57,079 nt of DNA from Vibrio ichthyoenteri ATCC 700023 (GTDB lineage Bacteria > Pseudomonadota > Gammaproteobacteria > Enterobacterales > Vibrionaceae). Under the pieces are notes generated by a model, which did not search any database, had not been told where the DNA came from, and saw only the letters and a list, made by a program, of their open reading frames with translations. A program made the position numbers and the translations under genes. Shown in pieces: positions 54,227 through 57,079 of this stretch. The number at the start of each line of letters is the position of its first letter. Position 1 is the first letter of the stretch. The DNA lies in the NCBI RefSeq assembly GCF_000222605.1, contig NZ_AFWF01000257.1, positions 1 through 57,079 on the forward strand. Reading direction: 5' to 3'.

Positions 54227-55433
54227 GTTTCACCACCTCAACTTGATGATGTACTGTGATAAATGACGGACGTGAAAGCTTGTTGCGTTTAATGATTTGA
54301 TTGCGCTGCTCTGTATCTCCGGTCTGTTGATAAGCAAGCAAAGCAACTGGAATAAGATTGCGAGGACTGATAACCACAACATTAGGCAGCTGACGAATAC
54401 GCTCAGACAAATCTTTTGCTGCTGCAGTGCGAAGTACCCGCAGCGAACGCCAGCTCAATCGGTTACCCGACTCGATAGCGTTCTCTGCTAAATCATTCAG
54501 CTGATTGTTCAGTGTTTCTGAGGCATCTTTCGCTTGTTCACTATCACTAAAACCTCCATCTTCACCTGTTACCGGTGCGGCAACGATAGCGTCCACCTTC
54601 GCAATCACCGCTGCAGTTTGCAGTGTTTGATAAGTCAGCTCTTGCGTCTTTGCCTGGTCGCTATTCCATGTTGGATTATATGCCTCTGACATACCTTTCC
54701 AGCGATTCGACATTTGGTCGTAAACCTCAAGTGATTGCGGCATTTCTGTTACAAGGTTACCGACATCTTGAACAAGGTTTGTCACTTCACGCATCAACTC
54801 ACCAGGATAAGCCAGCAAACTAGAGACTGAATACTTGGCATGTTCAAGGCGATCAACCCATTGACCAATCTCTTTGGGTAATCCAGGTAAATCAGCAACA
54901 AAGTTATCTAAGTCATTAAGGGCGTTATCAATGCTTTCACCTAGCGTTAATTCTTGCTCAGGTGTGAGCTCTTGCGTTTGCTCTTCAAAGTGAGTGAGGT
55001 TCGCTTCTTTGGCTTGGTCTGATTTCTCACACGTATCGTTCTGGCTATCAACGCGCTCGATAGTGAAATCATTACCTGCAGCGTAAATCTGAAAGCTGAC
55101 ACGAGCGATATTGAATTCATCGTTATTGAACTCATAATCCACTTCGCCCACTTGCACTTGTAGAATGCCAAACCAAGGGTGTACAAGTTCACCAGGACCA
55201 GCGACATTTAATGCCGCCACGAGGCTTTCAAACTCTTGCTCTGCCGCTGGACCAACAAACACAGCACGAATGGTTTCGTTATTCAGCACGCCGCCGTTAT
55301 CTTCAGCAAAACCGCCATCACGTTTAGGATACTCGTGAGCAATGGCTCTGCGACCAGACTTGCCTTTTACGCTCTCAAGAGGAAAGGACACACCGCGAAA
55401 AGAAGCTTCAAGGCGTTCGATATCTTCGCTCAT
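54219..55433 (-). CDS. Mu gp43-like protein (DNA circularisation N-terminal domain)
   Basis: The 404-residue protein starts with the DNA circulation N-terminal domain: LEASFRGVSFPLESVKGKSG, then GRRAIAHEYPKRDGG and VGEVDYEFNNDEFNIARVSF, as in gp43 of Mu, a tail-tip component despite the domain's name. The rest is helical, mostly charged, and rich in Asn/Gln. It follows the tape measure gene directly and overlaps the hub gene by eight bases. Confidence 0.82.
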   Translation of the reverse strand: MSEDIERLEASFRGVSFPLESVKGKSGRRAIAHEYPKRDGGFAEDNGGVLNNETIRAVFVGPAAEQEFESLVAALNVAGPGELVHPWFGILQVQVGEVDYEFNNDEFNIARVSFQIYAAGNDFTIERVDSQNDTCEKSDQAKEANLTHFEEQTQELTPEQELTLGESIDNALNDLDNFVADLPGLPKEIGQWVDRLEHAKYSVSSLLAYPGELMREVTNLVQDVGNLVTEMPQSLEVYDQMSNRWKGMSEAYNPTWNSDQAKTQELTYQTLQTAAVIAKVDAIVAAPVTGEDGGFSDSEQAKDASETLNNQLNDLAENAIESGNRLSWRSLRVLRTAAAKDLSERIRQLPNVVVISPRNLIPVALLAYQQTGDTEQRNQIIKRNKLSRPSFITVHHQVEVVKRG

Positions 55434-57079
55434 TTAGTCCTCCATCGTTGCACCAGGCAACTGACTAATATCGATGCCCACTTTAGGCGGGCGACCATCG
55501 TGATAAGTGTTTACGCTGACGCGCAGTTTGCCGCCGTAATCAGGGTAATTCGTTTGCATTGGTTGCTGACCATAGTTGCCAGCTAAATAGCTAAACTGTG
55601 GATTGATAACGTCTTCGTATTTATTGGTTGGCTCTGATTTCGGGAATAGATCGCCCAGCGTGGTATTTTTCGCCCATTTATCAAATGAGGTGTCACCAAT
55701 CAAAGAATCAAGAGCGAGGTCTGTCAGCTCATAACCGGCATATAGCAAGCCCGCTTTCTCAGCAATGCCGCCAAGCTTAGAACCTGCAGAACCTTTGTCA
55801 TGACCAGTGTCATGTTTACCGCTCTTATCTGGCAGAGATGATTGCGTTGAAAAACTTGCGCCCATATTTGTGACAAAGACTGGCATTACGCCTAGACCAT
55901 AGCCCATGTCATTTCCGGTTTGACCTTGGCCACCTTTTTTGCCGAATACCACTTTTAGATCTTTCGCTACGCCTAATGCTTTACGGGCGACTAGCAGAGT
56001 CCCTACCGTGTATGCGATGTATTTACCCGTTTGCATCCAGTTATCAACGGCTTCTTTATCAAGAGAATTAACCGCATCAGCCAACTTTTGCATGGGCTCA
56101 GCAAGTTCATTGCGAGCAAGGTTATCAAGTGCAGTCGCTAAGCTCTGGAAAGCAGCACGGGAATCTTCAGCGACTTTTTGTGCGTCAGCCATGGTCGTTG
56201 TGCCATCACCGTCTACTTGCATAAATTGGTCAAAGCTTTTTACTTCTCCGTCTTTTAAATAACCTGACCGCAAAGCATTCACAACTTTGAGCGCTTCAGA
56301 TTCAAGACCAATCCAGGCGAGTACATCACTGATTGTTTTACCTGCGTTCTTTGCTGCTTCTCCGCCTTTAGTCAAAATATCAGAAGCGATGTCCGGCATT
56401 GGACGCATTATTTCAACACCTTTTTTAAGCTGTTCTGGGTCAAAAATATCAACCCCTAGTTGATTCAGTTTCTTACGCTTTTCGGCGCTCAAAGTGACGT
56501 CACGAATAAAAGCCGAAAATGAGGTGACCGCTTGTGATTCCGAACCTGTTGCACCATTAATGACCTGCATAGCCGCGCCGAGCTCTCGAACGGCTTCTAA
56601 GCCCGTTCGACCTGTGGCGGCATAGGCTGCAAAAATCTCATTACCATGCTGGGCTAAATGTTGGAGGGTGAAGGCTCCACTCTTACCTTGCATATTCAAA
56701 ATATCGATGGCTTGAAGCATCTCTTCTTGAGTTTCTAGCCCCATTTTTTTGAGGTTAGTAAATACTGAACCAACAGATGCGCCATCCGCACCGGTTGCTT
56801 GGATAACCATGGATATATTGCGTTTGTTATTTAGTGCGAAATCGAGATCACCAATTTTCTCCATGATGACCTCAATACCAGAGAGAGCTTCATATGGGTC
56901 AATCCGAAATTCGCGGCTCGCCCCTTCAATATCGGCATAGAGTTCTTTGGTTTGAACCCTGGTTAAATTGGCGGCGACAGAAAGACGAGATAACCGGCGA
57001 TCGAGTGTCATCATTCGATTGGCAACTGCGCCGCCAGCGACAGCAGCCACAAGTCCAGCGTAGCGGTTTTCTACGCTGC
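55434..57079 (-). CDS. Phage tail tape measure protein (partial)
   Basis: Tape measure protein of a contractile tail; it sets tail length and helps DNA pass. The visible 548 residues have the tape measure pattern: repeated helical motifs (LTRVQTKELYADIEGASREF, IGDLDFALNN), the FTNLKKMGLETQEEML segment and a membrane-like stretch near residue 350 (YTVGTLLVARKALGVAKDL). The frame stays open to 57079 with codons S-V-E-N-R-Y-A-G-L before the GTG at 57050, so the true start lies beyond the window. It ends at the start of gp43. Confidence 0.85.
   Translation of the reverse strand, partial: SVENRYAGLVAAVAGGAVANRMMTLDRRLSRLSVAANLTRVQTKELYADIEGASREFRIDPYEALSGIEVIMEKIGDLDFALNNKRNISMVIQATGADGASVGSVFTNLKKMGLETQEEMLQAIDILNMQGKSGAFTLQHLAQHGNEIFAAYAATGRTGLEAVRELGAAMQVINGATGSESQAVTSFSAFIRDVTLSAEKRKKLNQLGVDIFDPEQLKKGVEIMRPMPDIASDILTKGGEAAKNAGKTISDVLAWIGLESEALKVVNALRSGYLKDGEVKSFDQFMQVDGDGTTTMADAQKVAEDSRAAFQSLATALDNLARNELAEPMQKLADAVNSLDKEAVDNWMQTGKYIAYTVGTLLVARKALGVAKDLKVVFGKKGGQGQTGNDMGYGLGVMPVFVTNMGASFSTQSSLPDKSGKHDTGHDKGSAGSKLGGIAEKAGLLYAGYELTDLALDSLIGDTSFDKWAKNTTLGDLFPKSEPTNKYEDVINPQFSYLAGNYGQQPMQTNYPDYGGKLRVSVNTYHDGRPPKVGIDISQLPGATMED

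Larger units (their letters stand above)
48911..57079 (-). mobile_element. Mu-like prophage, late tail end (partial)
   Basis: All nine genes from 48972 to the window edge are on the minus strand, tightly packed with overlapping ends, and follow the Mu order: tape measure, gp43, gp44 (in two parts), gp45, gp46, gp47, gp48, tail fiber, fiber assembly. The left boundary is set near 48911, the TG of the TGA that stops the DUF2238 gene, because the host frame is lost there; Mu-type ends begin with TG. No com, mom or gin-like gene is found after the fiber genes, as in Mu. The rest (head, transposase, repressor) lies beyond 57079. Confidence 0.7.

Noticed and set aside
1-57079. CRISPR arrays, tRNA, rRNA and insertion sequences
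   Set aside because: No regularly spaced repeats, cloverleaf genes or transposase frames were recognised in reading the window.

Overview
The window looks like Vibrionaceae DNA (a gammaproteobacterium). The gene set fits Vibrio: FabV enoyl reductase, a HopJ-family protein, a DnaJ-related protein, AcpH, paired tal-tkt, and RhlE and DbpA helicases. Several of these genes (tal-tkt, sseA, dbpA) lie on the second chromosome in V. cholerae as I remember it, so a secondary-chromosome origin is plausible but not shown here.

Layout. 1-2.8 kb: rhlE and acpH on the minus strand, then an overlooked 36-codon gene with a very strong ribosome binding site. 3.0-10 kb: TyrP-like permease, a cNMP/CBS/DUF294 signalling protein coupled to a DEDD exonuclease, a BCCT osmolyte carrier, a MarR regulator and a DUF1289-CWC cysteine-rich protein. 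10.1-19.2 kb: a drug-export neighbourhood with an EmrD-like MFS pump, a MATE pump divergent from an AraC regulator, a two-gene RND pump behind a clear inverted-repeat operator, and a GNAT acetyltransferase. 19.3-24.8 kb: fatty-acid desaturase with a FabR-like site on its promoter, quinone D-lactate dehydrogenase, dbpA, folE. 25.0-28.2 kb: moeA-moeB-small anchored protein-sseA, a molybdopterin and sulfur operon. 28.4-34.0 kb: SorC-family regulator divergent from tal-tkt, then galE. 34.2-38.2 kb: pxpABC 5-oxoprolinase operon facing a FAD oxidoreductase. 38.5-43.5 kb: YbbP/YbbA-type ABC exporter divergent from tesA with overlapping start codons, then fabV. 43.7-48.9 kb: GAF/degenerate GGDEF/EAL protein, ABC-class ATPase, DnaJ-related protein, and a DUF2238 (YjdF-like) membrane gene that stops about half way.

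48.9-57.1 kb: the late tail end of a Mu-like prophage, all on the minus strand, in the Mu gene order tape measure, gp43, gp44, gp45, gp46, gp47, gp48, fiber, fiber assembly. It continues past the right edge. The DUF2238 gene loses its C-terminal half exactly where the phage begins, so the phage probably inserted into it. The gp44 hub gene is broken into two overlapping reading frames at a run of six A; one added A restores a single frame.

Most of the window is ordinary chromosomal housekeeping, transport and signalling. The items most worth a second look are the 36-residue acidic protein, the split phage hub, the prophage junction in DUF2238, the FabR-like operator on the desaturase promoter, the RND operator without a neighbouring repressor, and inverted repeats in the tal and BCCT/MarR regulatory regions. 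No rRNA, tRNA, CRISPR array or insertion sequence was recognised.
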